A stretch of 44,559 nucleotides of DNA from assembly GCA_946480245.1 (NCBI GenBank), contig CAMLIZ010000016.1, forward strand, positions 1 to 44,559, written 5' to 3'. Each line of letters opens with the position of its first letter. The first letter of the stretch is position 1. Of this stretch, positions 17,585 to 26,569 are shown in pieces. The position numbers and the translations under genes were made by a program. The notes beneath the pieces are model-generated. The model was not told the origin of the DNA. It ran no database searches and saw nothing but the letters and a program-made list of their open reading frames with translations. The stretch comes from an uncultured Pseudomonadota bacterium. GTDB taxonomy: Bacteria > Pseudomonadota > Gammaproteobacteria > Burkholderiales > Burkholderiaceae.

Positions 17585-19101
17585 TGCGGCGGCTGCTGGT
17601 CGCGCTGGCGTTGCTGGCCACGTGCTGGGCCTGCGCCGCACAAGCCGTGTCGCCCTGGCTCGACACCGCAGGCCAACCCACGCGCAACACGCTCGACGCG
17701 CTGCAGCTGCTGCAGCATGCCGATGCCGAAGGCCTGGTGCCTGCCGACTACGCCGCGCGGCCCCTGGCCGAGCGGGCCGCTGCCGTTGCCAGCGCCGACC
17801 CTGCGGCACAAGCCGCCTTCACGCGCGACCTGCAGGCCGCCACGCTGCACTACCTGCACGACCTGCACCAAGGCCGCGTCAGCCCCGCCAGCGTGGGCAT
17901 GCGCGTGCCCCCACGCACCGACGCGCAAGCCCTGCCCGACCAGCTGGCCCGCGCGCTGGCCGAGCAACGCCTGCCCGCCGCCGCAGCAGCACTGGCGCCG
18001 CAACTCAGCCAGTACGCGCTGCTGCGCGAGCAGCTGGCCCGCTATCGCCGCCTGGCCGCGGACACCACGCTGGCCGTGCCCGAGATTCGCCCCACCGTGC
18101 GCCCCGACGCGCCGCTGGCCGCCGCCGCCGCACTGCGCACCTGGCTCATCGCCCTGGGCGACCTGCCCGAGACCACAGCCCCCGCCACCGACCACTACGA
18201 CAGCACGCTGGCCGACGGCGTGCGCCACTTCCAGCAACGTCACGGCCTGGCGCCCGACGGCGTGCTCGGGCGCGCCACCGTGGCCGAGCTGACCACGCCG
18301 CTGCCGCAACGCGTGCGCCAGATCGAGCTGGCGATGGAACGCCTGCGCTGGCTGGCACCGCTGGGCGAGCGCCGCTTCGTGGCCATCAACATCCCGATGT
18401 TCCGGCTCTGGGCCTGGGACCCGGCCGCACCCGGCACCGCGCCGCTGGCGATGAACGTGATCGTGGGCAAATCACTGAACACGCAAACGCCGGTGCTGCA
18501 GCAGGACATGCGCTACCTGATCTTCCGGCCCTACTGGAACGTGCCGCGCTCGATCCTGCTCAAGGAGCTGCTGCCGCAGATCCGCCGCAACCCCGCCACC
18601 TTGCAGCGCGAAGACCTGGAGATCGTGCGCGGCGGCGGCGACGACGCCACGCCGGTGCCTGCCAGCGCCGACAACCTGGCACTGCTGCAGCAAGGCGCAC
18701 TGCGCCTGCGCCAGCGGCCCGGTGCACGCAACTCACTGGGCCTGGTGAAGTTCGTGTTCCCGAACGACGCCGACGTGTACCTGCACGGCACACCCGCACA
18801 GGCCCTGTTTGCCCGCCCCCGCCGCGACTTCAGCCACGGCTGCGTACGCGTGGAAGACCCGGTGGCACTGGCGCAATGGGTGCTCGCCGATGCACCCGCC
18901 GAATCAGGCGCGTGGACGCGCGAGCGCATCGAGGCCGCGATGGCGGCCGAGCGCTCGCAGCGCGTGACGCTGGCGCGCGCGATTCCGGTGCTGCTGTTCT
19001 ATACGACCGCGGTGGTGCTGCCGGATGATGGCTTGCATTTCGCGGCGGACATCTATGGGCATGACCGGCGACTGGCGAAGGCGTTGACCGGCAGGCGCTG
19101 A
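17584..19101 (+). CDS. L,D-transpeptidase (YcbB/LdtD-like)
   Basis: The 505-residue product has a cleavable signal peptide (about 1-22), an N-terminal scaffold domain of YcbB type, a peptidoglycan-binding domain at about 202-240 (DGVRHFQQRHGLAPDGVLG) and a YkuD catalytic domain at about 262-450. The active site is complete: HGT at His401 and SHGCVR with Cys420 as nucleophile. Such enzymes make 3-3 cross-links in peptidoglycan or attach proteins to it in the periplasm. Its ATG overlaps the dehydrogenase stop, so it ends the uspA-adh operon. Coupling of a cell-wall enzyme to a stress operon suggests wall remodelling in stationary or low-oxygen cells. Confidence 0.93.
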   Translation: MRRLLVALALLATCWACAAQAVSPWLDTAGQPTRNTLDALQLLQHADAEGLVPADYAARPLAERAAAVASADPAAQAAFTRDLQAATLHYLHDLHQGRVSPASVGMRVPPRTDAQALPDQLARALAEQRLPAAAAALAPQLSQYALLREQLARYRRLAADTTLAVPEIRPTVRPDAPLAAAAALRTWLIALGDLPETTAPATDHYDSTLADGVRHFQQRHGLAPDGVLGRATVAELTTPLPQRVRQIELAMERLRWLAPLGERRFVAINIPMFRLWAWDPAAPGTAPLAMNVIVGKSLNTQTPVLQQDMRYLIFRPYWNVPRSILLKELLPQIRRNPATLQREDLEIVRGGGDDATPVPASADNLALLQQGALRLRQRPGARNSLGLVKFVFPNDADVYLHGTPAQALFARPRRDFSHGCVRVEDPVALAQWVLADAPAESGAWTRERIEAAMAAERSQRVTLARAIPVLLFYTTAVVLPDDGLHFAADIYGHDRRLAKALTGRR

Positions 19102-19226
19102 GGTGGGCCGGGTACGGGATTTGGTCTTGGCTCCAAGGCTGCTTTGGCGCCGGCCAGATCGCGCCACTTGCAGCGTTGCGCATAGCATGCGGGACATTGG
19201 TTCGGTACAACGACCGAGGAGGCGGC

Positions 19227-19982
19227 ATGCGGTGGAACCCCAGACGAATGAGCGCCATCCGCTCTGGCGGCAGACTGCCCAGGAAGGCGAAGAGTCCTTG
19301 GAATTCGCTCGAGGTCGCAAAGATCATCGTTGGCGCGATGACGCCGTTGCTGATTGCGGGGATTGGCATCTATGCCACGCAGGAAGCACGCCGGCAGGAC
19401 GCTGAGCGAGTCAAGAGAGAAGAGCTAAAGGCTCGGAAGCAAGCCATTCTTCCCATCCTCGGCGAAATTCAGACGCTGCATCAAAACTTCAGTAGCCTTC
19501 GTTTCGATTTGAACGGGGCGTGGCTCGAATTGAAGAAGGCGAAGTATCCGGATGACGGCACGGTACCTCCCGCCCTCGAGTCCGCTAGCGACGAAATGCA
19601 AAAATTCCTCGGTTCATTCGACGTAAGCATGAAGTCGAACTGGGGGAAGATCCGCATCATTCTTGATGACGAGGCAAAGTTCACCAAGGCGCTTCACTAC
19701 TACACCGAGGGCGTGTCAAAGCGTCTTGTTGACCAAGGGCGGCGCTGTGCAAACGATTCGTTTGTAGATCTAGTACTTCAGTCATTGACCAAAGAGGATG
19801 TGGCTGCATGCTCAGATCCATTCGCCGTCGGTCATCAAGCCATGGAATGCTTGGAACTGGTCGAACTGGGTTTGGAGAATTTTGACAAGCCATTCGATGC
19901 CGCCACCAGTGGGAAGGCGCCCGTAACCTGCCATGCCGAGGAGTTGAAGCCGGACGCAACGGCTTCGGCCGCGTCTGACTAG
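19227..19982 (+). CDS. Unknown single-pass membrane protein with coiled coil
   Basis: The ATG at 19227 is preceded by GAGGAGG, which fixes the start. The 251-residue product has a basic N-terminus (RRMSAIRSGGRLPRKAK), one membrane segment at about 32-51 (KIIVGAMTPLLIAGIGIYAT) and then a charged helix EARRQDAERVKREELKARK, probably coiled coil. The rest is a mostly helical cytoplasmic or periplasmic domain with three or four Cys late in the chain. I recognise no family. Codon use is clearly more AT-rich than in the neighbours, so it looks acquired. It converges on the OLD nuclease gene. Confidence 0.78.
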   Translation: MRWNPRRMSAIRSGGRLPRKAKSPWNSLEVAKIIVGAMTPLLIAGIGIYATQEARRQDAERVKREELKARKQAILPILGEIQTLHQNFSSLRFDLNGAWLELKKAKYPDDGTVPPALESASDEMQKFLGSFDVSMKSNWGKIRIILDDEAKFTKALHYYTEGVSKRLVDQGRRCANDSFVDLVLQSLTKEDVAACSDPFAVGHQAMECLELVELGLENFDKPFDAATSGKAPVTCHAEELKPDATASAASD

Positions 19983-20166
19983 TAGCAGCTCGGCGGTGTG
20001 AAGAGCGCGGTGCTGTTAGTGGCGATGCCGGCTATGCAGCGTAAGGGGCCCCTGGCTGGCTACGCACAATAGATCGATTTATGCCAGTTACCGGTCGTTC
20101 GAGAAAGTGCCCACGCTGCCACGGTGATCCTCGCGCCCATTCAAAGTTTCCGCTGCATCGCATCGC

Positions 20167-22134
20167 TCAGTTCAATAGCTCGTTAAATGCCTTGAAGACT
20201 GCCTCTGCACGGTCAAGCGTGGCCGCAACGGCTGGTGTGTTTGCATCAAGCAATGTTGGGTTCTCCAACAACCAGCGCGCGGCTCCGAAGTGGTCGAACT
20301 CGTTCACCGAGGCTGGCATCAACTTGAACAGAGCTTCGGCCTTCTTGACGATGCGAGGAGTTGTGGCGGCAGCGGCAAGATTAGCGGCAGTCACCACTTT
20401 GTCTGCAGGTGGTTTGTAGGCTCCGTTGAGCATTTCGACGAACAGGTCCGGATCAAAGAGGTCTTCGACGTCAGCTTCCGTTTGGCCGCAAAAGTCGGCG
20501 CAGGTGTGAAAGTGGCCGGCCTTGAGGATGTCGGCCTTCTTCAGGTTCTCGATCTTGGTCTTGTCGCCGTTGGCGATGTCCGAGAGCACGGCAACATTGA
20601 TGCGATTGCCGCCGAAGAGCCGCACGAACGGCGCGATCTTGTCGATGCCGCCGGAAGGGCACAGCGTCCACCTGGAATCGATGCCCAACCGACGGCGCTT
20701 GGTGAGGGCCTGGGACAGCAGTTGCAGGTAGAGGATGTCGGATGGGCCTTCGACAAGCCAAGTGTTCGCTCCTATGAACAAGGACTGCGTGACCTCATAG
20801 CCCAGCGCCCCTTGCAGAGGAAAGAGCGTGTCGTCGCCGACCTCGAGCACATCGGATCGCACCTTGGTGCCCTTGACCTCCGGCCGCTTGCCAGGCCTCT
20901 CGATGATCACGTCCTCGACGATGCGGACATCGGAAAGGCGATCCATCGGGACCATAAAGGGCGAATGCGTGGTGAAGATAACCTGGTGGTCGGGCAAGAG
21001 CCGCTCGACGATGTAGCGGAGCAAATCGCCTTGGGCCTTGCCATGCAGGGTCAGGCCCGGCTCATCGAGCAGGACGATGGCATTGGCGTTGCCCGCCGTT
21101 TTCTTGAGCTGCTTGAACTGTGCCAGAAACGAGAAGAACCAAACAAAGCCAGCGCTGCGCTCTGACAGCGGCAGCGTCGCCTTGTGGTTGTTGTTCTTGA
21201 TGCGAATCTCAGCCACGGTGCCGGTATTGAACGGCGCAGGGTCCTTGGACTTCCCGCTGTCGATGTCGATGACGACTTCGAGGGCGTTGTTCTGGCTCCA
21301 GAACTGGAAAATCTCCTCGGTGATCTCGTTGCTGGCAGCCTCGCAGGTTGCCTTAAGAGCTTCGCGGCGATCGGCCACTTGCAGTTCTTCAAGCGTGGTT
21401 CCCGCGTATTCCAGGAAGGCCAGGAATATCTTGTCGCCTACGGATACCGTGTTGTTCTGCTTGTCTTGCTGCAACTTCTGAATCGAGACCATGCCCGACA
21501 TGCGCTCGAAGTGCGACGTGAAGAAGAACTTGGGTTGTCGGGCCGACAGCACGTCGATCACCGCGAGGTCGAACCTTGACTTGCGGCACTTCTTGACATC
21601 TTGCAGCAGCGCCTCTTGCTTGGTGGTTCGCTCGGCCAGCCCCGAAAGGGCCTTGTCCGCCGACGGGCCGTCATGGACGCCATGTAAGACATTGCGCTCC
21701 GTGGCGTCGAGCGCGTGCTTGCTAACCAGCCCCTCCAAAGCCTTGGCGTGATCGACTTCGATCACCCATATGCGGTTGTCCTCGCTGTATCGGAAGCCGA
21801 AATGGCTCTGGAACGTGTCACCCAGCAGAACGCCTGGCCCAAAGCGCTTTTCGACGGCAGCCTTGTCCGCGTCATCGAGCCGCCACCACGTTCGAATCAC
21901 CTCGGCCGTGCCGTCGGGGTGTCGATCATCGAACCGCGTGGCGAACCGCCTGGGGTAGTCGATGGTCTCGTCGAACTCGAACGTGCCCGAAGGCTTCAAG
22001 CCGCGCATCGCGCTGAGTAGCGCCGTCTTCCCCGCCTCGTTCTTGCCGACGAGGCAGGTGAGGTCGCCGATCTCGAACTCCTCGCTGTCCTCGACCGAAC
22101 GATAGTTTTGTACCCGAGCTTTGATCAGTTTCAT
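20167..22134 (-). CDS. OLD-family ATP-dependent endonuclease (AAA ATPase plus TOPRIM)
   Basis: The 655-residue protein begins MKLIKARVQNYRSVEDSEEF, typical of SMC/RecF-like ATPases, with Walker A at GKNEAGKT (residues 30-37). A helical insert fills about 90-300. The ABC-like signature region is near LPLSERSAGFVWFFSFL, Walker B is IVLLDEPGLTLH, and the switch His lies in VIFTTHSPFMV. The TOPRIM domain follows, with WLVEGPSDILYLQLL (Glu about 462) and VLSDIANGD (about 517). OLD proteins are DNA nucleases with anti-phage roles; P2 Old is the type case. No UvrD-like helicase gene is adjacent, so it is a class 1 (stand-alone) form and not Gabija. Its GC is lower than the flanks, indicating transfer. 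Confidence 0.92.
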   Translation of the reverse strand: MKLIKARVQNYRSVEDSEEFEIGDLTCLVGKNEAGKTALLSAMRGLKPSGTFEFDETIDYPRRFATRFDDRHPDGTAEVIRTWWRLDDADKAAVEKRFGPGVLLGDTFQSHFGFRYSEDNRIWVIEVDHAKALEGLVSKHALDATERNVLHGVHDGPSADKALSGLAERTTKQEALLQDVKKCRKSRFDLAVIDVLSARQPKFFFTSHFERMSGMVSIQKLQQDKQNNTVSVGDKIFLAFLEYAGTTLEELQVADRREALKATCEAASNEITEEIFQFWSQNNALEVVIDIDSGKSKDPAPFNTGTVAEIRIKNNNHKATLPLSERSAGFVWFFSFLAQFKQLKKTAGNANAIVLLDEPGLTLHGKAQGDLLRYIVERLLPDHQVIFTTHSPFMVPMDRLSDVRIVEDVIIERPGKRPEVKGTKVRSDVLEVGDDTLFPLQGALGYEVTQSLFIGANTWLVEGPSDILYLQLLSQALTKRRRLGIDSRWTLCPSGGIDKIAPFVRLFGGNRINVAVLSDIANGDKTKIENLKKADILKAGHFHTCADFCGQTEADVEDLFDPDLFVEMLNGAYKPPADKVVTAANLAAAATTPRIVKKAEALFKLMPASVNEFDHFGAARWLLENPTLLDANTPAVAATLDRAEAVFKAFNELLN

Positions 22135-22234
22135 TCTTCAATACCCGTGCGTGTTGCGTTCGTCCCCGCCTCGGCTCCGCCAAATGATCTGTCGAAGCAC
22201 ATGCTCGAACGATAACGATTGTCCGATTTCTTTC

Positions 22235-22373
22235 GAGGCTGTGTGAAAACGCGAGATGCTCGGTTCTCGAGGGTCCTTCGCCCCTTGGCCTAACGTCGAT
22301 CGCCGCGTAGAGAGCGATCTACGAGGTCGACATTGGGCTTGACGACGACAGGCCACGGTTTTCACACAGCCTC
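22235..22373. mobile_element. 139-bp MITE-like element or IS remnant with 16-bp inverted ends
   Basis: A perfect 16-bp inverted repeat is present: GAGGCTGTGTGAAAAC at 22235-22250 and its reverse complement at 22358-22373. The four bases just outside are TTTC on both sides (22231-22234 and 22374-22377), as expected for a target-site duplication. The interior of 107 bp has no ORF of note but contains shorter self-complementary stretches around 22299-22332. The end sequence looks like those of some transposases' elements, though I cannot name the IS family. It lies between the OLD gene and the broken gene upstream and may supply or interrupt the OLD promoter. Confidence 0.75.
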
Positions 22374-22434
22374 TTTCGGACGCAGTTATTCGACGCGTTT
22401 GCGACGGACGACCGCAACCAGTCTGGCTCCGTCG

Positions 22435-22955
22435 CTACATAAACTCGAGCACGAGACACCAGCGCTTGGCAACAGGTGAAGTTGAAAAGCGCTCTCCTTC
22501 TGGGACTTCGGACTCATCACAGAGTTTGTCATGTACGGCATCAAGCCAATGGCGCCGGACGCCCTGAACTTTTGTCATGGCCGCATACGCGACCGGTGTC
22601 ATGCCTTCCCTGTCGGAGATCAGCGGCCGCCCGTCGCTCGCCGCAACTAGCAGAAGCCGAACGAGCCCCGTCGCGCGAATGCCAGGCGAGGACCAAGCAC
22701 GAATCGCTTCGAGCCCAGTGATCGCCCCCGACGCAAGGGACGAACGGTCGCGAATGCAACCACCAAGCCTTCCGCGCCAATCCAGTATGTGATGGGATCC
22801 CAAGGCGCACCCGTGGGTGCTCGCCACAGGAAGACAGGCACGTCGTCGATCTGCGGACAGTCAACTCGATCGAGCAGCGTCGAGTTTGAGGTGTCAATCA
22901 GCGCCGCGTCTGACGTGAAGTGGGCTTCTCCCAGATGGTCAACTCGCAAAACCAT
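22435..22955 (-). pseudogene. Unknown gene interrupted by a frameshift
   Basis: A good start exists at ATG 22955 with AGGAGG 10 bases upstream. That frame reads sensibly for about 75 residues (MVLRVDHLGEAHFTSD, then PVFLWRAPTGAPWDP and EGLVVAFATVRPL), then turns into arginine-rich nonsense. A different minus frame from about 22740 to the stop at 22435 also reads sensibly (GLVRLLLVAASDGRPLISDREG, then KLCDESEVPEGERF). The span of 521 bp is not a multiple of three. The shift most likely lies in the run of five C at 22725-22729. I recognise no family. It may be a true pseudogene, a sequencing error or programmed slippage. It shares the AT-richer composition of the OLD patch. Confidence 0.62.
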
Positions 22956-23106
22956 TCGACCCGTTCCTCCTAATCGGCAGTGTAAGAAGTCATGACCGCT
23001 CTCGCCAGGACGAGTCATCTACATAGCCGGCGCCGGGGGGCAGCTTGCAGTCTCTCGCCGCCGCTCGGCGTCGACCTCCTGCTCGACACGCTTTGGGCGC
23101 GCAACT

Positions 23107-23790
23107 TCAGCCACGCCTTGAACCACCCAACTCATCCCCCGCACTCACGCCTGCCTGCCAAGCAGGAAGGCGCCAGTCCATCGCCACGGCTGCGGCGCGC
23201 AGTGCGGTCGCTGTGCTGGCCGCGGCGAGGATGGCAGCCCACTGTGCAAGATGCATGGCATGTGCCGCCACCATCACCCAGCCGCCCACGAAGGCGCAGA
23301 TCGCGTAGGGGCGATGGTCACTGAACGCGCTCGGGATCTCGTTGCACACGATGTCGCGCAGCACACCGCCGAATACCGCGGTGACCAGGCCCAGCACCAC
23401 GGCCACCACGGCGGGCATGCCGGCGTCCAGCGCGATCTGCGTGCCGCTGGCGGTGAACAGGCCCAGGCCGAGCGCATCGGGCCACTGCATCGCGCGCTCG
23501 GTGGGCTCCAGGTGGCGCGCCCGCATGAACGCCATCGCGCCGATGCACAGCGCCAGCAGCACCCAGATCCAGCCCGCATGCTCTACCCAGAACAACGGCC
23601 GGCGATCGAGCAGCACGTCGCGGATGGTGCCGCCACCAAAGGCCGCAAGGCCGCCGACCACGCAAATGCCCACGGCGTCCAGGCGCTTGCGCGCGCCCTC
23701 GATCACGCCCGACAGCGCAAAGGCGATCGTGGCCGCCGCCTCGGCAACCACCTGCACTTGTGAAAGAACCCAGGGCGCTGATGCGGCCAT
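23107..23790 (-). CDS. TRIC/UPF0126-type membrane channel protein (YicG-like)
   Basis: The 227-residue product has about seven membrane segments in two repeated halves. Each half carries the family glycine motif: GGLAAFGGGTIRDVLLDRRP in the first and VTAVFGGVLRDIVCNEIPS in the second. That GGG/GGxxRD pattern is diagnostic of the bacterial TRIC/UPF0126 family, whose members are trimeric cation channels or, in some cases, glycine transporters. The ATG at 23790 follows AGGAGG. The last 15 residues, after WRLPAW, look like a non-conserved tail. It lies 88 bp after the P-type ATPase gene on the same strand. Confidence 0.9.
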   Translation of the reverse strand: MAASAPWVLSQVQVVAEAAATIAFALSGVIEGARKRLDAVGICVVGGLAAFGGGTIRDVLLDRRPLFWVEHAGWIWVLLALCIGAMAFMRARHLEPTERAMQWPDALGLGLFTASGTQIALDAGMPAVVAVVLGLVTAVFGGVLRDIVCNEIPSAFSDHRPYAICAFVGGWVMVAAHAMHLAQWAAILAAASTATALRAAAVAMDWRLPAWQAGVSAGDELGGSRRG

Positions 23791-23877
23791 CGAATCTCCT
23801 CCTGCAACCCTCGCCACCCGAATGCGCGGTGGCGGGATTGTGTCTGCGCCGTGAGCAAGGCGATCTCACGCGGTTCG

Positions 23878-26499
23878 TCACGCATGCACTTTGCGCGCTC
23901 TGCGCCAAGCCTTTTCGCCTTCCACCGCAAACAGCACGATCAGCGACGCGGCAACGCACAGGCCGAGTTCGTACGCGGTCAGGGGCACGGTCTTGAACCA
24001 CGGTTGTGCGAATGACGCGTACACGATCACGAGCTGCAGTGCGATCGTCAGCAGCACGGCCACCAGGAGCGGCAGGTTCGAGCCGAGACCCACGCGCCAC
24101 AAGCTGTCGGTCTCGCTGCGGATGCCAAGCACGTGCGCCATCTGCGTCAGCGTCAAGGTGGTGAAGACGATGGTCTGCGCGTGCTGCGGCGAATGGCCGA
24201 GCGCCCATGCCTGCAGCGCAAGGCAGAGCCCGCCGATCAGCAGCCCGACGAACAGCACGTGCTGCCACAGCCCTCCCTCGAACAGGTTCTCCCGCGGCGG
24301 CCGGGGTGGCCGCTGCATCACCCCGCGCTCGGCCGGCTCGCCCGCCAGCGCAATGCCGGGCAGGCCGTCGGTGACCAGGTTGACCCAGAGAATGTGGATC
24401 GGCAGCAGCGGGATGGGCAGGCCCACCAGCGGAGCCAGGAAGATCGTCCAGATCTCCCCGGAGTTGCCCGTCATGCCGTAGCGCACGAACTTGCGGATGT
24501 TGTCGTAGATGCGGCGCCCTTCGCGCACCGCCCCCACGATGGTGGCGAAGTTGTCGTCCAGCAGCACGAGGCTGGCCGATTCCCTGGCCACGTCGGTACC
24601 CGCTCGGCCCATGGCCACGCCCACGTCGGCCTGTTTCAAAGCCGGGGCATCGTTGACCCCGTCACCCGTCATCGCGACGAACTCTCCCTGGGCCTGCAGC
24701 GCGCGCACGAGGCGGATCTTCTGGGCCGGGTCCACGCGCGCGTACACCCTGCACTCGCGCACCGTCTCGCGCAGCGCCCCGTCGGAAAGCGTCTCGAGCT
24801 CCGCGCCGGTGACCAGGCGATGCGCCGATGCCGGCTCGGCCGCAACGATGCCGATGCGGCGGGCGATGGCGAGCGCGGTGCCGGGATGGTCCCCGGTGAT
24901 CATCACCGGGGTGATGCCGGCGGAGCGGCAGCTGCGCACCGCCTCCGCGGCCTGCGCGCGCGGCGGATCGATCAGCCCCACCAGCCCCATGAACTGAAGC
25001 TCGGTCTCCAGCGCATCGGCCTCGGCGGCCGGCATCGCGGCATGCGCGCGCCGGGCCACCGCGAGCACCCGCAGGCCGCGCGATGCCATGGCCTCGGCCG
25101 AGGCCAGCACGGCGCGAACGTCGAGCGGCGCGCTGCCGTCGGCCGCCGCTCGCGACACGCAGCGGGGCACCACCACTTCGGGCGCGCCCTTGGTGAAAGC
25201 CACCACGCTGGCGCCAAAGGCATGCAGCGTGGTCATGCGCTTGCGCTGCGAATCGAAAGGCAGCTCGAGCAAGCGGGGATGGCGGCGCCTGGCCTCGCCG
25301 ACGTCGATGCCCTCGGCCTGTGCGGCCGACAGGAGTGCGGTCTCGGTCGGGTCTCCGACGAAGCCGCCGTCGGACGGCACGGCGTCGTTGCACAGCGCCA
25401 GCGCGAGCAGCAGCTGCGGCTGCTGCGCGTCGGACTGCACTTCTTCCACGTGCATCCGGTTCTGCGTCAACGTGCCGGTCTTGTCGGAGCAGATGAACGT
25501 CACCGAGCCCAGGGTCTCGACCGAAGGCAGCCGGCGCACCAGCGCGTTCAGCGAGGCCATCCGCCGCGCGCCCAGGGCCAGCAGCACGGTCACCACGGCG
25601 GGCAGGGCCTCGGGGATGGCCGCCACCGCCAGGCTGATCGCGGTGAGCATCATCGGAACGATCGGCTCGCCCCGCAGCAGGCCGGCGACGAAGACGACGG
25701 CGCACACGGCCAGCACCGCCAGGGCGAGGCGCTTGCCGAAGTCGGCCAGCCGGCGCTGCAGCGGCGTCTGCTGGCCGTCGCTGCCGGTCATCAGCTGCGC
25801 GATCTTGCCGAGCTCGGTGCTCATGCCCGTGGCCACGACCAGGGCGCGTGCGCTTCCGTTGGACACCAGCGTGCCCTTGTAGGCCATGTTGCGCCGGTCG
25901 CCGAGGGCAGAAGCCGGCTGGCGCAGCGCGTCGGCATGCTTCTCCACCGCGACCGATTCGCCGGTCAATGCCGATTCATCGACCAGCAGCCGCGCCACGT
26001 GCGCCAGGCGCAGGTCGGCCGGCACCTGGTCTCCGGCCTCGATCAAGACCACATCGCCCGGCACGAGCTCATGCGCATCCACCTTGCGCACCTGGCCCTG
26101 CCGCACCACGGTCGCCCTTTGCGGCGCCAACTTCTTCAGGGCCGCCAGGGCCCGGTCGGCCCTCCACGCCTGCCCGAAGCCGACCAGCCCGTTCAACAAC
26201 ACGACGACCACGATGGCAAGCGAGTCGGACCACTCGCCCAGCAGCGCCGACACCCCGGCCGCGGCAATGAGCACCAGGATCATGAAATCGGTGAACTGCT
26301 TCAGCAGCAGGCGCCAGGGGCCGGCCCTGTCGGTGGCGGCGATCGCATTGCTGCCGTGGCGCTGGCGGCGCGTGGCGGCGTCTTCATCGTGCAGGCCGTG
26401 CTGGAGCGACACCTCGTGATGGCGCGCGATGTCTTCCGCATCGAGCAGGTGCCAGTCGGGTGGTCGTGGCGCAGCGGTGGAAGAAGGCATTGACGGCAT
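23878..26499 (-). CDS. P-type cation ATPase, P2A (calcium-pump-like)
   Basis: The 873-residue pump has a cation ATPase N-domain (WHLLDAEDIARHHEVSLQHGL), an actuator with DESALTGESVAVEK, a PEALPAVVTVLLALGARRM motif in M4, the phosphorylation site SDKTGTLT (Asp339), a nucleotide-binding domain with FTKGAPEVV, the hinge TGDGVNDAP and a C-terminal six-helix domain. The PEALP form is close to the PEGLP of P2A Ca2+ pumps. Expected function is outward transport of Ca2+ or a similar divalent ion. ATG 26499 and ATG 26490 are both possible starts and neither has a strong ribosome site, so coupling to the upstream UspA gene (71 bp away) is plausible. Confidence 0.93.
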   Translation of the reverse strand: MPSMPSSTAAPRPPDWHLLDAEDIARHHEVSLQHGLHDEDAATRRQRHGSNAIAATDRAGPWRLLLKQFTDFMILVLIAAAGVSALLGEWSDSLAIVVVVLLNGLVGFGQAWRADRALAALKKLAPQRATVVRQGQVRKVDAHELVPGDVVLIEAGDQVPADLRLAHVARLLVDESALTGESVAVEKHADALRQPASALGDRRNMAYKGTLVSNGSARALVVATGMSTELGKIAQLMTGSDGQQTPLQRRLADFGKRLALAVLAVCAVVFVAGLLRGEPIVPMMLTAISLAVAAIPEALPAVVTVLLALGARRMASLNALVRRLPSVETLGSVTFICSDKTGTLTQNRMHVEEVQSDAQQPQLLLALALCNDAVPSDGGFVGDPTETALLSAAQAEGIDVGEARRRHPRLLELPFDSQRKRMTTLHAFGASVVAFTKGAPEVVVPRCVSRAAADGSAPLDVRAVLASAEAMASRGLRVLAVARRAHAAMPAAEADALETELQFMGLVGLIDPPRAQAAEAVRSCRSAGITPVMITGDHPGTALAIARRIGIVAAEPASAHRLVTGAELETLSDGALRETVRECRVYARVDPAQKIRLVRALQAQGEFVAMTGDGVNDAPALKQADVGVAMGRAGTDVARESASLVLLDDNFATIVGAVREGRRIYDNIRKFVRYGMTGNSGEIWTIFLAPLVGLPIPLLPIHILWVNLVTDGLPGIALAGEPAERGVMQRPPRPPRENLFEGGLWQHVLFVGLLIGGLCLALQAWALGHSPQHAQTIVFTTLTLTQMAHVLGIRSETDSLWRVGLGSNLPLLVAVLLTIALQLVIVYASFAQPWFKTVPLTAYELGLCVAASLIVLFAVEGEKAWRRARKVHA

Positions 26500-26569
26500 C
26501 GGCAGGAGGAGCGCAGTGCCGGTCGATTCTCAATGGAATGGCCGTCCAGCCATTGCCGCACTCGTGCGC

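Noticed and set aside
19983..20166. Gap between the membrane protein and OLD gene searched for RNA genes or a small gene
   Set aside because: Contains a GGGGCCCC palindrome but no convincing terminator, tRNA-like fold or ORF with a ribosome site.
20081..20419. Small plus-strand ORF of 112 codons with CPRCHGD near its start
   Set aside because: Most of it is antisense to the 3' end of the OLD gene; no ribosome site, and the Cys pair alone is not enough.
20167..22134. Gabija or another two-gene system based on the OLD protein
   Set aside because: No UvrD-like helicase or other known partner gene is next to it; the only neighbours are the convergent membrane protein and a frameshifted unknown gene.
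23812..23834. Hairpin CGCCACC/GGTGGCG between the TRIC and P-type ATPase genes
   Set aside because: No T-run follows on either strand, and such stems are common by chance in this GC-rich DNA; not called a terminator.
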